Notes: generated by a model not told the origin, from the letters alone. Shown: positions 32,187-42,580, counted from the stretch's first letter. The stretch is 64,000 bases of DNA from Pacificispira sp033344895 (GCA_965229685.1 OZ245920.1:186001-250000); one strand, 5' to 3'. Numbers and translations: made by a program.

Positions 32187-35100
32187 TCAATCCTGTTCGA
32201 AGCCCTGATTTTTGAATTTCAGCGTTCGGCTATTTTCCGTCACCGTCCGCACCACTTGGTCGGGTGCGCCATCCGGAATCTCTGCTTCGATTTCCAGGGT
32301 CACGCGAACCTTTGCGCCCATAAGGCTTGAAAGGTGAGAGATCACCTCGTCAGCGACGCGACTTGCGTCCCGGCCCACGCGCGCGGCATCAAGCGTGACC
32401 GAACCATGGAAACGCTTTGGCTGCGTCTGTTTGGATGGTTCTCCGTCGGGAGGCGTACCTTCGGTGCCTGATCCGGTCGGCGTTTCCCCAGGTGCGCCGG
32501 TGGGAGTGGCCCCCGTTGTACCTCCGGATGCCGGCCGCGGCGTCTCGACTTCCTGTTGCTTCAGTGCCGGTTCGGGTTTCACGAGCAGCCCGACAAGATT
32601 GTCCGGCGAGAGAGAGACCATCTGTCCGCAGCGGAGACCGCGATATCTCGAACCCGACTCGTCGTAGCTTTCGGCGTAGGCGAACGAATCCCTGCCCCAG
32701 GTGAGCAGACCCAACCCCTCGCGAATGGCGTCGAGCAGCACGGTCGTATCGCGAAGGCGCGGAAGATAAAGATACCGGGCGAAATCCTCGACAAGCTGCT
32801 TGACGGCGACGTGATCGCCACGCCAAAGGGGGACCTGATCAAGTTCGAGACGGAGTCGCGTGGCGGCAAGGCCGGTAATCAGCAATTCGTCGTTCCTGAG
32901 CTTGCGGCTCGCTCGGGCGGCCAGGGGCTCCTGGCCGCTGAGACGGAAGTTCTGCCACTCGATCGGTGACTGTGGCGTCGGCTGATTGGGCACAAGCAGC
33001 CATTGGTACGCCTCCGGCAGGCGGGCGTTGACAGCGCTATCCGCACTGCCCCTCTGCGTTTCTGCCTGGCGTACCTGATGAGGTGTCAGATCCAGCTCGT
33101 TCTTTTCGTCGAGGATCGACTCCCAGGCGAGATATCGACGGATCGCCTCATCGAGATCCTGGAGGCGTGTCTTGTCCGCAGCCAGAAATACCAGCGTGTT
33201 CCTGTAAAGCCGCGGTGCACTCCCACGTGTCTCGAGTATGGCTTTCGCCGCCGCTTCCGCTGCGCTGCTGGCATCCCGGCTGTGAGGATAGTCTGCTCCC
33301 AGGACGACGAGGCGCGCATCGAAATCGTCGGGGACATCCTGCCCCGACTGGGGCAGCGCATGGATCTTCGTAAAGTCCCCCTGCTTGCGCAAATCGGCTC
33401 GCAGGCGAGCGTCGAGCTCCCGGTTGATCCGGTCGGGATCGGATTTCAACTGATCCGTCCGATCCTCCGCCAACTTGGTGACGGTCGGCTGTGTCGAATA
33501 CCAGTATCGAGCGCCGTCCTGGTACAGATAAGTCGCGGCGCCGCTAAGCCGGCGAAGCGCGTCGCCGAAGATCGCTGGGGACTCCGATGGCATCACACAA
33601 CCCAGCTTGATCCGTCGATCTTCGAGGCCTCGGTTCGACACGGTCGAGCCCGGTGCCGAGCCGAGATAGATTGTCCTGGCGGTCCGCCGGCATGCGGAGA
33701 ACTTCCCAAGATTCGGCACCTCGCCATCGATCCGGAGTGGCAATGAGTTGGGCCCGTCCACATCCTTCTCGATGATCGGCGTCCAATTGTCGGAAAGGTA
33801 GCGCGTGAGCTCGAACTGGACGCGGGGGTCGTCGATCGGGATGTTGGCTGGTTGGATGAGCGGGTTGCGGTCGCCTTTTTCCCACAGGCTATGGATCACG
33901 GCCGCCATGAGGCGCAGGACACCGCGCGTCCGCTGGAATTTCACCAGGGTAGACCACTCGGTGTAGAGGCGATCGAACACCTCAGGGTGGATGGGATAGG
34001 CGGCCTTGAGGCGTCCTTCGTATTCGGAGTCCCGACATTCGGGTGGAAACTCTTGATGCTGGCTTCGATAGAGGTCGAAGTAGGCTTTGGCCACGGTGTC
34101 GCGGGCAACAAACTGAGACTGTTCCACCAGCGGCTCGAACAGACGCCGGCGGACAATCTCGAAGCCTTCCTCCGCGCTGGCGGGGCGCCATGAAGATTCC
34201 ACCCGGCCGATGGCGTTGCGAAGACGATCAAGTGCTTCACGGCCCCGCCTTCCGCCCACCTCAACATCGTCGGCCTGCGTGTGAGGCGATCCGCCCGTGT
34301 CCGATGCCGGCAAGCTGACGACCAGCAGGCAATGCTTCGCCAGCTTCGCGGATTCCGTGAGCGCCTGAGCGAATGTGAAATGCGTTTCAAAGCTGCCGGC
34401 CGGCAACACGCTCTGGTCATGCAGCTGACGTGCATAGGCAACCCATTCATCGATGAGGATCAGAACAGGGCCGTACTCGTTGAAGAGGTCGCGAAGGACA
34501 TCGCCGGGGCTAGTGGCCATCTCGTCATCGGCACGAACCCGGTCATAGGCCGCCCGCCCCCCGAGCTGCCACGCGAGCTCCCCCCAAAGCGTGTGGACGA
34601 GCGTCCCGTCGTCCTTCTTCACAGGGTTGCCCGGCGAGATCTTGTTGCCGACGAGGACGACCCGCTTCACCGACGGTAGCTCGTCGATGCCGACCTCCTT
34701 CATAACGCCCTCCACGCCCATGAGGTCGCTCGGCGTACTACCGGAGAACAGATGGTACAGCGCCAGCATGGAGTGGGTCTTGCCGCCACCGAAGTTGGTC
34801 TGGAGCTGGATGACGGGATCGCCGCCATCGGATGAAAGACGGCGTACAGCGCCGACCAACAGCTGTTTCAGACTATCGGTGAGGAACGTCCGGCGGAAGA
34901 ACTCCACGGGCTTCTTGTACTCGTCGACACCCTCGCCGACGTGGACCTGCCAGAGGTCGGCGGCGAACTCCGCCTGCTGGTAGCGACCGCTCGCCACGTC
35001 GCGATGTGGGCTCACGACCTCGCGCCATGGCTTCAGGGAACCAGTCGCCTGGCTTTCGATGGCGGTGCCAGCCGACTTCCGCTTCTCGTTGCGCGCCTGT

Positions 35101-35531
35101 TCGTCGAAGCGCACACGAAGCAGCTCCATCTTAATGCGCTCTAGGTCGCGCGACTGCGGCGCCGAGACGGCAGTCAGAAGGCGCCCAGCGCTGTCGAGCG
35201 CTCGATAAGCGTCATCGCTGGTGAATGGCTCCTGGTGCGCCCACTTGTTGCGGTGGCCGCGCAGTTCGCCCACGAGGCCCCGCTCGGCGGGGCCAAGCGT
35301 CTTGCGGAAGACCTCGTTCCAGGACTCCCACATCACCTTCAGCAGTAGAGCCGCGTCCCAGTCCGTAATGGGCTTGTCTTTGATCAACGGGTCGCTAGCG
35401 AGCGCCTGAAGAGCAGAAACAGTTGCGCCATCCTTGATCGAGGCGTTGATTTCGCGCTCGACGAAGGGGCCGAGACCGGCACGGAGCAGATCAAGGGCAT
35501 TACCGACGCGCTCATGATTGGTGATTGCCAT
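32187..35531 (-). CDS. Swt1-HEPN/DUF499 AAA+ ATPase (defence)
   Basis: A 1114-aa protein. Residues 1 to about 125 form a Swt1-type HEPN domain: LLRAGLGPFVEREI, VMWESWNEVFRKTLGPAERGLVGELRGHRNKWAH, with R94 and H99 in the Rx4H pattern of active HEPN RNases. A DUF499 ATPase follows with Walker A QTNFGGGKTH (about 244-253) and Walker B VLILIDEW (D361/E362). The C-terminus is Pro/Gly/Thr-rich (PASGGTTGATPTGAPGETPTG), then a small beta domain. DUF499 ATPases pair with DUF1156 methylases in defence islands. The HEPN domain may add RNA cleavage (inference). The start ATG at 35531 has a GGAAGG ribosome site. Confidence 0.88.
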   Translation of the reverse strand: MAITNHERVGNALDLLRAGLGPFVEREINASIKDGATVSALQALASDPLIKDKPITDWDAALLLKVMWESWNEVFRKTLGPAERGLVGELRGHRNKWAHQEPFTSDDAYRALDSAGRLLTAVSAPQSRDLERIKMELLRVRFDEQARNEKRKSAGTAIESQATGSLKPWREVVSPHRDVASGRYQQAEFAADLWQVHVGEGVDEYKKPVEFFRRTFLTDSLKQLLVGAVRRLSSDGGDPVIQLQTNFGGGKTHSMLALYHLFSGSTPSDLMGVEGVMKEVGIDELPSVKRVVLVGNKISPGNPVKKDDGTLVHTLWGELAWQLGGRAAYDRVRADDEMATSPGDVLRDLFNEYGPVLILIDEWVAYARQLHDQSVLPAGSFETHFTFAQALTESAKLAKHCLLVVSLPASDTGGSPHTQADDVEVGGRRGREALDRLRNAIGRVESSWRPASAEEGFEIVRRRLFEPLVEQSQFVARDTVAKAYFDLYRSQHQEFPPECRDSEYEGRLKAAYPIHPEVFDRLYTEWSTLVKFQRTRGVLRLMAAVIHSLWEKGDRNPLIQPANIPIDDPRVQFELTRYLSDNWTPIIEKDVDGPNSLPLRIDGEVPNLGKFSACRRTARTIYLGSAPGSTVSNRGLEDRRIKLGCVMPSESPAIFGDALRRLSGAATYLYQDGARYWYSTQPTVTKLAEDRTDQLKSDPDRINRELDARLRADLRKQGDFTKIHALPQSGQDVPDDFDARLVVLGADYPHSRDASSAAEAAAKAILETRGSAPRLYRNTLVFLAADKTRLQDLDEAIRRYLAWESILDEKNELDLTPHQVRQAETQRGSADSAVNARLPEAYQWLLVPNQPTPQSPIEWQNFRLSGQEPLAARASRKLRNDELLITGLAATRLRLELDQVPLWRGDHVAVKQLVEDFARYLYLPRLRDTTVLLDAIREGLGLLTWGRDSFAYAESYDESGSRYRGLRCGQMVSLSPDNLVGLLVKPEPALKQQEVETPRPASGGTTGATPTGAPGETPTGSGTEGTPPDGEPSKQTQPKRFHGSVTLDAARVGRDASRVADEVISHLSSLMGAKVRVTLEIEAEIPDGAPDQVVRTVTENSRTLKFKNQGFEQD

Positions 35532-35547
35532 GGTGGTCGCCCTTCCT

Positions 35548-38376
35548 TCAGATCAGGCTGCCCTGCGACGGCGTCTGCGGTCCCGTCGTGGGCATTTCGC
35601 GAGCAAGCCGCGCGATTTCCGGCCAGCCGAGGACGAGGGCGTTGTAGCCCTGCGCCTCCTGCGACCACTTCTTCCGTTCGCTGGTGTTGTGGAGGCGATA
35701 AGCGAGTTCTCTTGCAACTTCGCCCTGGCTCCCGATCTTTCGGAGAAGTGCTGCTGTCGCTTCGTCGCCGGCCTTCTCGAAGTGATAGAGACGCAGCAGG
35801 TGATGCGTCATTTCCCAGACAGTCGGCCTCTTGTCGCTCTCCGGATCCCAATCAGCGGGCAACTCCGACGGCGCCAACAGACGGACCTTGCCGCCGCCGC
35901 GCTTTACGATTCCTGCTTGGTGTAGACCCTCCACCGACGTGACTTTCGCCTTGCTGAGGAGCTCCGCATCACCGTAGTCGCCCTCGCTGAAGCCGTTCTG
36001 CTCGAACCAGGAGATCGCCCAACGCGTGTCGTTGTCGAAGTCATCCTCCAGCTCATTTAACACCTCAGTCAGCGCCTGGTTGATGATGCCAAGGGCGGAG
36101 CGCACGGTCATCGCCTTGCCGGATGAATCGAGAATACGGCTGTAGCGGGAATAGACCGCCATGCCAGGACCGATTGCCGCCTGCGCGAAGTCCACCGGTG
36201 CGATGTTGCCTTGCTGCAGGTGGCGAAGAGCAGACGGCAGCGTTCGCTTCAGCTCGTTCCGAAACTGGTTGCTGGCGACCTGCGGCGCATCGTCGGCCCT
36301 TGGTCGGCAAGCGAGCACGATGTACGAAGCCAGAGCATTAGAACCCATTGAGCGCATGCGCCACGCTTGGGATGCGCGAACGGGCCAAGTACCAGTGATT
36401 TGGAAACCGCTAGATATAAGCGCTTCGAGCAGAGTTTCCCAGCCAGTGGTTAGATCTACTCCGTTCTCGTCGACATCATCGTCGCCGCTTTCTTCATCGT
36501 CCTGCTTAAAAGCATAGTAAACCGTCAGCGGAAAGCGGTTGTCCATTTTCTCGCGAAGCGCAGTAAATGCGCGGCGGAACCCGCCCTCGAAATGCTCCCG
36601 CGCCCGTTCTTTATCACCCTTCCACCGGCGAGGGGATGCTGTTAGTTCCGGCATTTTCGGAACCAGCATTGTTGTAAATAACTCTGGGTGGACTTGGCTT
36701 AGGATGCGCCTTAGCCATACGTAAAAGAAGTCAGCTATGTCAGCATAAGGAACGTTGTCGTAATAAGGCGGATCGGTGCTCACTAGAAGATTTGAAATGC
36801 CGTTCGCGCCGGTAGCGGCGTCAATCTGACGAGCAGAGCCAGCCCCGTTGCCCTCAACCGGAATGGTTTGGATACATTTCGCGACATATTCAGAGCATGT
36901 TTCCCATGCGCCGACAGACCCTCCCAACGTATTCGCTTCAGCGAAATCCCAAACCATCGGGATCACTTGCCTACCAAATAGGTTCATGACTTTCTGATTT
37001 GATGGGCTCCACCGGCAAAGCGAGTTGTTGAAATCGGCAGCCCGATCTATTGAAAGAGCCAAGAAAGTTTGAATGGCATCGGCGTAAGTTGCTGCTTCGG
37101 CCTCTGGCATTTCTGCATTTCGGCAGTCCGAGATTATCCGAGGGCGCAGAGATTTTGCTACGTCGCTTAGCGCTTCCAGCGTCACGAGTTGTCGTGGATG
37201 AAATAGTTTGTCGATGCTATCCATCCCGTAGCCTGGGGGCGTTAAGTAGCGGGAGTCATAGGCTAACTCCTCGGAGGGCGGAGAAATTGCAGTCGCGGAA
37301 AAAGCGACCTCTTCGTTAAATTTGTCAGCCGGTAGGTAAATACGCTCTCGCCGACCTTCCGCAACAATTGCGATGAGCGTCAGGGCCAGACGTCCGGCCT
37401 GCGCTTCTGACTTCAAATACTTGTCACTGATTGGCTCGTCCGTTAGCAAACACTTGAACTTGGCACCACGACCAAGCTTAGTGCCTTTCCCGATTGATGC
37501 ACGGTCGGAGGGCGTCCCGGTTCTAACCGAAAAACTGTAGGTGCCGTTACTCTTGTCTACTCTTGGCTCTAACCACACAAGATTTCCTTTTTTTGTCGAG
37601 AGCCAAAATGAGCTAATTAGTGGCACCTTTTTACCTTGTGCGGCTGGATTGGGACTAGCAACCGTACGAGCCCAAATCCAAGCAATTACATCCGCGTCGC
37701 CACCGCCTAACTCCTTCGGTAGGCGAGCTTTTGGGTAGAGTTCTTTTTGTTTCTTTCGGACCGCCTGTCCGACCAATTCACTATAGTAACGAACGTCAGA
37801 TGCTAGCCCGTCCGTTCCCTGCCACGCCTCGCCGCCGCCGATACGCTCACGGTCAACTGGATTGACGGGAGGGTGGTCCACCCACCGAGGCGCAATCTCC
37901 AGATTGCACTTGTTCAGCAGCACAGCGACCGGATTGAGGTCTCCCGCATGCGCTTCGAAGCCCATACGGTTGGCTTCGAGCGGAATCGAGCCACCGCCTG
38001 AGAAGGGATCGAAAACGGCCGGCAGTTGACCATCGCAATGCTTCAGCATCTCGGCCCGCGCCTCGGCATAAACCTCGGGCGCTTCGTGTAGCTTCTTGCC
38101 CATCATCCTGCGGAGGATATCGAACAGACGCTCGCGCTCTGCGTTCTGCTCCTCTTCCGTCGGCCATTTATCAGGGTGGGCCTCTGGGTCGTCGACGACT
38201 GAGGCGAAGAGGATCGCGCGCGCAGTTGGAAGCGGCAAGCGCGCCCACCATTGATGGATGCCCTTGGGGTGCGGGCCGATGCCGGGCATCTTGTCGTAGG
38301 CCGACGCATCGTTGATTTCAGGTAGCGGCAGGGCCGCCTCAATGAGCTTCTTCTTATGCGTGGCGGTCATGGTCAT
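35548..38376 (-). CDS. DUF1156 adenine-specific DNA methyltransferase (defence)
   Basis: A 942-aa protein. SAM-binding motif I is FDPFSGGGSIPLEANRMG (about residues 122-139) and the catalytic motif is STDPPYYDNVPYADIADFFYVW (DPPY at about 535-538), typical of DUF1156 (COG1743) N6-adenine methylases. The N-terminal LIEAALPLPEIN and IHQWWARLPLPTARAILFAS are also diagnostic. Between the motifs lie a large variable region and Cys pairs. It probably marks self DNA. The ATG at 38376 (or 38370) overlaps the GHKL gene end by about 20 bp. The middle of the gene (about 36.4-37.8 kb) is visibly more AT-rich than its ends, suggesting a swapped specificity region. Confidence 0.92.
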   Translation of the reverse strand: MTMTATHKKKLIEAALPLPEINDASAYDKMPGIGPHPKGIHQWWARLPLPTARAILFASVVDDPEAHPDKWPTEEEQNAERERLFDILRRMMGKKLHEAPEVYAEARAEMLKHCDGQLPAVFDPFSGGGSIPLEANRMGFEAHAGDLNPVAVLLNKCNLEIAPRWVDHPPVNPVDRERIGGGEAWQGTDGLASDVRYYSELVGQAVRKKQKELYPKARLPKELGGGDADVIAWIWARTVASPNPAAQGKKVPLISSFWLSTKKGNLVWLEPRVDKSNGTYSFSVRTGTPSDRASIGKGTKLGRGAKFKCLLTDEPISDKYLKSEAQAGRLALTLIAIVAEGRRERIYLPADKFNEEVAFSATAISPPSEELAYDSRYLTPPGYGMDSIDKLFHPRQLVTLEALSDVAKSLRPRIISDCRNAEMPEAEAATYADAIQTFLALSIDRAADFNNSLCRWSPSNQKVMNLFGRQVIPMVWDFAEANTLGGSVGAWETCSEYVAKCIQTIPVEGNGAGSARQIDAATGANGISNLLVSTDPPYYDNVPYADIADFFYVWLRRILSQVHPELFTTMLVPKMPELTASPRRWKGDKERAREHFEGGFRRAFTALREKMDNRFPLTVYYAFKQDDEESGDDDVDENGVDLTTGWETLLEALISSGFQITGTWPVRASQAWRMRSMGSNALASYIVLACRPRADDAPQVASNQFRNELKRTLPSALRHLQQGNIAPVDFAQAAIGPGMAVYSRYSRILDSSGKAMTVRSALGIINQALTEVLNELEDDFDNDTRWAISWFEQNGFSEGDYGDAELLSKAKVTSVEGLHQAGIVKRGGGKVRLLAPSELPADWDPESDKRPTVWEMTHHLLRLYHFEKAGDEATAALLRKIGSQGEVARELAYRLHNTSERKKWSQEAQGYNALVLGWPEIARLAREMPTTGPQTPSQGSLI

Positions 38377-41300
38377 ATACAAGCCTATAAGTTGCTGGAT
38401 ATAGGGTGACTTCGCCCTCATCGCGCATGGCGCGGAGGCGGGTGCCGCTCACTTCGACCGGACCACCCTCGATGTTGGACAGGATGAGCGCGTAGGTTTC
38501 GGGGTGCTGTTCGATCAGCCCCCAAAGGTCCGCCTCGAGCTGCAGCGGCTCCTGCTCCAGGCAGTGATCCTTGGCCCAGTAGTAGCGCACGAGGTCACCA
38601 TTGGCGGTGCGGTGCTCCCACGGGAAGCGGGCCCCGTTCGCCTTTCCGATCCAGCTGCCGCTCTCGTGAAAGAACCGTTCCTCGCCATCCTTCCGGAAGC
38701 CTTGGGCCTTGGCGAAGCGCTCCATGATGCTCGGCCTCGTGGGCTTTGGCGCCGGGCGAGCAGGGGGATCAGGACGGTTGCCGTCGTCGATGAGGCCCTG
38801 CTCGTCTTCGCTCTCGTCGGCGGCCTCTTCCGCGATATCCACACCTTCGGGCTCCGCCTGCGCGATCGTTTCGCCTCGGGCGGTAAACGGTTCATGGGAG
38901 TCGTCCTCAACGTCCTCTGGCGGCCTTGGCTTTTCAGGAGCGGCAGCATCTTCGTTCTCCGAGATGTCTACCGGCTCGACCGGGGGAGCGACGGCCTCGG
39001 CAAGTGAGAAGTTCTCCTCAATGTATTCCCGTACATCCCGAGCCGACCGTTCGAAGCTGTAATCGAGGGCGGCCTTGACGTCCGGTCGGGCGAAGGCCTT
39101 GCCGATCTCTTCCGGCACGCGGCGAGCGAGTTTGGCCTTCGGCAGAGGCTGGACATAGAGCGCGTCGCCGAGCCACACCACGTCAGCCTGCCGAGGCGTC
39201 CCCGCCGGCGTGCCTTCGATGTAAGGAATGATTTCGAGGCCTGGCGTTTCCAGCCAGCTGGTCCTGGCGAGAGAGTACGCGAGGATACGTACCCGGTGCG
39301 TCTCTTCCTCGCTGTCGAACTCAACTCGGCAAAGCTCGGCGCCGAGGGTTTGGAGCCAGTCCTTCTCTAGGGGCTGTCCGGCGAAGAGCGGGTCGTTCTG
39401 GAACCGCTCCTCGACATGTGCCGCCAGGAGGGGTTTTTCCGAGAAAGGCGGGTTGTCGGTGACCTCGCCGGTCAGGCGCTGCAGGTCCGCGGTCTTTTGT
39501 TTCACCCACTGGTGGAGGTGCCGCCAAGGGATGAGCGACTGCATCGTGAGCGCATACGAGAGGCTATCGACGCATGTCCATTCTCCGGCAAGGTTGAGCC
39601 AGTGTCCGCACTCTTCCCAGATCCGGACAGGGTGCCGAACAAGCAGCGCTCGGACCCGCCGTGCGTCTTCCTGGGGTAGGGCGCCTCCCGATGGCAGGCT
39701 CTTGAGCCATTCGATCGCTAGATCGGCTGTCGGCCGTTCAGCGACGCCTATCTTGCGCCATAGCGCCAGGTCGTTAACCGCGGGTCGGATCAGCGCAGCG
39801 TCAGGCACATCTTCGTCATCGGAAGAGAGGAACACCGTCGCCGCCGTTGCCCAGTCACCATCATGCGTCAGGATGAGTTTTTCCGATCGCAGGGATTGTC
39901 TGATCTTCTGGAAATCGGTGGTCGAACAGGTCTCCACCATCTGGTCGAGGCGGCGGTACCACTTCTCCACCTCGTGGACGGGCGGCTTCTCCGCATTGGC
40001 GAGAGCCCGGAGGCATTCGAGCAAGCGGTCCGGGCCGGTCGGCGTGCTCCGGACACCGAGGAGATCGAGTAGCGGACGTGTGGTCTCTCGATCCAGAAGG
40101 CCGTGGACGAATGGCTCCACGTCCATCAGCGATTCCGTTTCCGGCGTGCGCCGCAGGAGATCGTCAGGCCGTCGATGGAAGCCGCGCGTGTCGGGAAGGC
40201 AGGGGAGTTCCCTCAACCGCATCGCCCACGATGGCATCACGGGGCTGTAGGTCATCGACCGTGTGTTGCCCGTCGTTGCTACCTGGAGCAGGCGAGCACT
40301 CTTGGCTCGGGACCAGTAAGTCTCCCGCTGCCCCAGGATACTCTCGGCGAGTTTTGCCCAGAGGCGCTCATCATCGGCGGCTAACGCATTCCAATGGCGC
40401 CAGTAGGTTTCTTCGAAATCCCAGTCTTCCACCACGAACTGGTTGGTCACATACGGGTAGGATATCTCTCCCTCTAGCCCGCGCTTCCGGGCCTCCTGTT
40501 CGATTTGTCGCCTCCCATAAACGTTGACGCGCTTCTGGCCTAAGGGAATGAACGTGAGCAGGTTCGCGCGGCCTGACGCCACCCACTTCTGCCAGTCCTC
40601 TCGGGTGCAAGAGGTGAAAGCGGCCGAGTAGTCTGGATGCAGAAGCAGCGACTCGCGCTGGGCGACCGGAAGTAGTTCTTCCAGCTTGCCATCCTCATCG
40701 AAGAGGACCCCCTTGCCGGTCGACCTGAGACGACGGTCCCTCGTGGCATATCGGAACGCGTCGCCCACATTTGCGCCGAGCTTTGCCGCGATCTGTGCAA
40801 GCTGGACACACCCCGCCAGAGCGACGCCGTCTTGGGAGAAAAACTCAGTCGCGACCTGGTCGACGACCTTGTTGACGTCGCTGGTGTCGTCGAGACCGAT
40901 TTCCTCGAGTACGGCGTATGCGGCTTCTGTGTCCTGCTTGGCAGAGGATTCCTTCTGCTCCGATACGACGCGCCTCTGCTCCGCTAGAAAGCGCGGCCAA
41001 TTCTGATTGAGGACGATCAGATGCTTTGCCAGGAACTCCCAGTCGTCCTCGGACTGCAGAAGCTTCTTTTCGCCCAAACGGACGACTTCGTTTGCGGCAT
41101 ACAGCACATCCTTGCCTTGTACGGGCACGATCTTAACATCTTCAGCGCTCACATAATGGCGGTAGCCGGTGACATCTGGTGCAACGTATGCCCACAGGTT
41201 CAGCAGCTGCCGCCAAGTCTCGGGCCTGGGCAGGTGCTTCCGCTGGAGAATGCCAAGGAACGTCGCCTTGTCGATCTCGTCGACAATGTTCCATCGAACC

Positions 41301-42580
41301 AGCTTCTTCCGATCGCCGGCGCTAACGCTCTGACAGAGGGCCGGCCGGCCGTCCTCATCAAGCAAAGCAGCTGCCTGGTCGGGAGCCCAGACACCAAGAA
41401 CAGGTCTCGGAATAACGACGCTCCGATTCTCCGGGACGAGTTGTCCATCCTCGGTAAGGAGAAGGTCCTGCCCGTCGATTGCGTCGGCGAACGCTTCCTC
41501 GACGACGGTGCCGCAGATGCCCTCTATCGAACCGTCCTCGCGGTCGACGTCCGGCAACAAGCCATAGGCGCGCGCTCGGTCGACGAGGGAGGCTTCCTTC
41601 TGCTCCAGCCAATGAAGCATGGCGGTTGCAGCGAGCCTTCCGGCGCGGTTTAACAGCCAGCGGTTCGTTGGCGACGTCTCGGGATCTTTGATCTTTAGGC
41701 GAGCGGGATCCTGTATGAAGGGGGCGTTGCAGGCGAACGGCAGCTCTGTCTCGATGCCTGTTGGCAGGACCACATAGAGCCGTCCCTTTGCCCCCAACAC
41801 GATTTCGACCTTGCACGGAGGAAACGCCGTCTCCTCTTCCGTGCCAAGCATCCGCTCTTGACGGATCTCGGCCAGCGCGTCGTCAGGGAAGGACTCCGGT
41901 TCCGATCGGATCAGAAGATATGCCTCGTCCTCGTTCTCATAGCGAGCCATCCACTCACTTTCTGGGATCGGGCCGGGACCGAGACTACCCCAGTGGACTT
42001 CCCGCTCGCCAATTCGGACGCGACGGATGTTGTTGAAGAAGAGCAGCGAAACAGGACTTTTGAGCCATTCTTCGAGGTTCTTCTCCACTTCCCGTTTCCG
42101 GTGCTGGTCGCTGATCGCGACCCGGACGCGGGTCCGTCCGTTGGGGTCCGGCGATGGCTCGATCCACTCCGGCTCAGTGAAGCGCCGACGATGGAAGCCG
42201 ATGGAAAGAGACGGAGTGAAGAGCTCGACCCGGTCTCCGAGGCTGAAGGTACTCTTGAAGCCAATCCCGCGGAATCCGATGGTGTGCAGGGCTCGCTTGT
42301 TCGAGTACCCGAACCGACAGAGCGATGCGAAGTGCTCTTCGGTGAAGTCCTCGCCGTTATGCTCGAATATGAAGACCCGATCTTCTATGCGCACAGAGGC
42401 TTCGGTGGCACCAGCGTCGTCGGCGTTCTGGAGAAGCTCGGAGAGGATGTGCCGCGGGCTTTGCACCTGCTTGAATAACTGATGCCATGGACCGGCGAGC
42501 TCGGGGTCTCCCTCCAGTTGATCCCACCGCCGCGCGGCCTTCCGGCGAATGGTCTCGAAATATGCCGGCTTGCCGCTCAC
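38354..42580 (-). CDS. Sacsin-like GHKL (Hsp90-type) ATPase of the defence operon
   Basis: A 1408-aa protein starting with GTG in a GTGA overlap with the helicase gene. The N-terminal 200 residues are an Hsp90/sacsin-type ATPase: ILSELLQNADDAGATE (about residues 45-60, N box), FEHNGEDFT (72-80) and IGFRGIGFKSTF (101-112). The remaining 1200 residues are mostly helical without clear catalytic motifs. A Glu/Asp/Pro-rich linker lies near 1220-1270, then a C-terminal domain (SWIGKANGARFPWEHRTANGDLV, RYYWAKD). It may act as an ATP-driven sensor or scaffold. The C-terminal domain is not DUF3883, because it lacks ExK. Confidence 0.82.
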   Translation of the reverse strand: MSGKPAYFETIRRKAARRWDQLEGDPELAGPWHQLFKQVQSPRHILSELLQNADDAGATEASVRIEDRVFIFEHNGEDFTEEHFASLCRFGYSNKRALHTIGFRGIGFKSTFSLGDRVELFTPSLSIGFHRRRFTEPEWIEPSPDPNGRTRVRVAISDQHRKREVEKNLEEWLKSPVSLLFFNNIRRVRIGEREVHWGSLGPGPIPESEWMARYENEDEAYLLIRSEPESFPDDALAEIRQERMLGTEEETAFPPCKVEIVLGAKGRLYVVLPTGIETELPFACNAPFIQDPARLKIKDPETSPTNRWLLNRAGRLAATAMLHWLEQKEASLVDRARAYGLLPDVDREDGSIEGICGTVVEEAFADAIDGQDLLLTEDGQLVPENRSVVIPRPVLGVWAPDQAAALLDEDGRPALCQSVSAGDRKKLVRWNIVDEIDKATFLGILQRKHLPRPETWRQLLNLWAYVAPDVTGYRHYVSAEDVKIVPVQGKDVLYAANEVVRLGEKKLLQSEDDWEFLAKHLIVLNQNWPRFLAEQRRVVSEQKESSAKQDTEAAYAVLEEIGLDDTSDVNKVVDQVATEFFSQDGVALAGCVQLAQIAAKLGANVGDAFRYATRDRRLRSTGKGVLFDEDGKLEELLPVAQRESLLLHPDYSAAFTSCTREDWQKWVASGRANLLTFIPLGQKRVNVYGRRQIEQEARKRGLEGEISYPYVTNQFVVEDWDFEETYWRHWNALAADDERLWAKLAESILGQRETYWSRAKSARLLQVATTGNTRSMTYSPVMPSWAMRLRELPCLPDTRGFHRRPDDLLRRTPETESLMDVEPFVHGLLDRETTRPLLDLLGVRSTPTGPDRLLECLRALANAEKPPVHEVEKWYRRLDQMVETCSTTDFQKIRQSLRSEKLILTHDGDWATAATVFLSSDDEDVPDAALIRPAVNDLALWRKIGVAERPTADLAIEWLKSLPSGGALPQEDARRVRALLVRHPVRIWEECGHWLNLAGEWTCVDSLSYALTMQSLIPWRHLHQWVKQKTADLQRLTGEVTDNPPFSEKPLLAAHVEERFQNDPLFAGQPLEKDWLQTLGAELCRVEFDSEEETHRVRILAYSLARTSWLETPGLEIIPYIEGTPAGTPRQADVVWLGDALYVQPLPKAKLARRVPEEIGKAFARPDVKAALDYSFERSARDVREYIEENFSLAEAVAPPVEPVDISENEDAAAPEKPRPPEDVEDDSHEPFTARGETIAQAEPEGVDIAEEAADESEDEQGLIDDGNRPDPPARPAPKPTRPSIMERFAKAQGFRKDGEERFFHESGSWIGKANGARFPWEHRTANGDLVRYYWAKDHCLEQEPLQLEADLWGLIEQHPETYALILSNIEGGPVEVSGTRLRAMRDEGEVTLYPATYRLVYDHDRHA

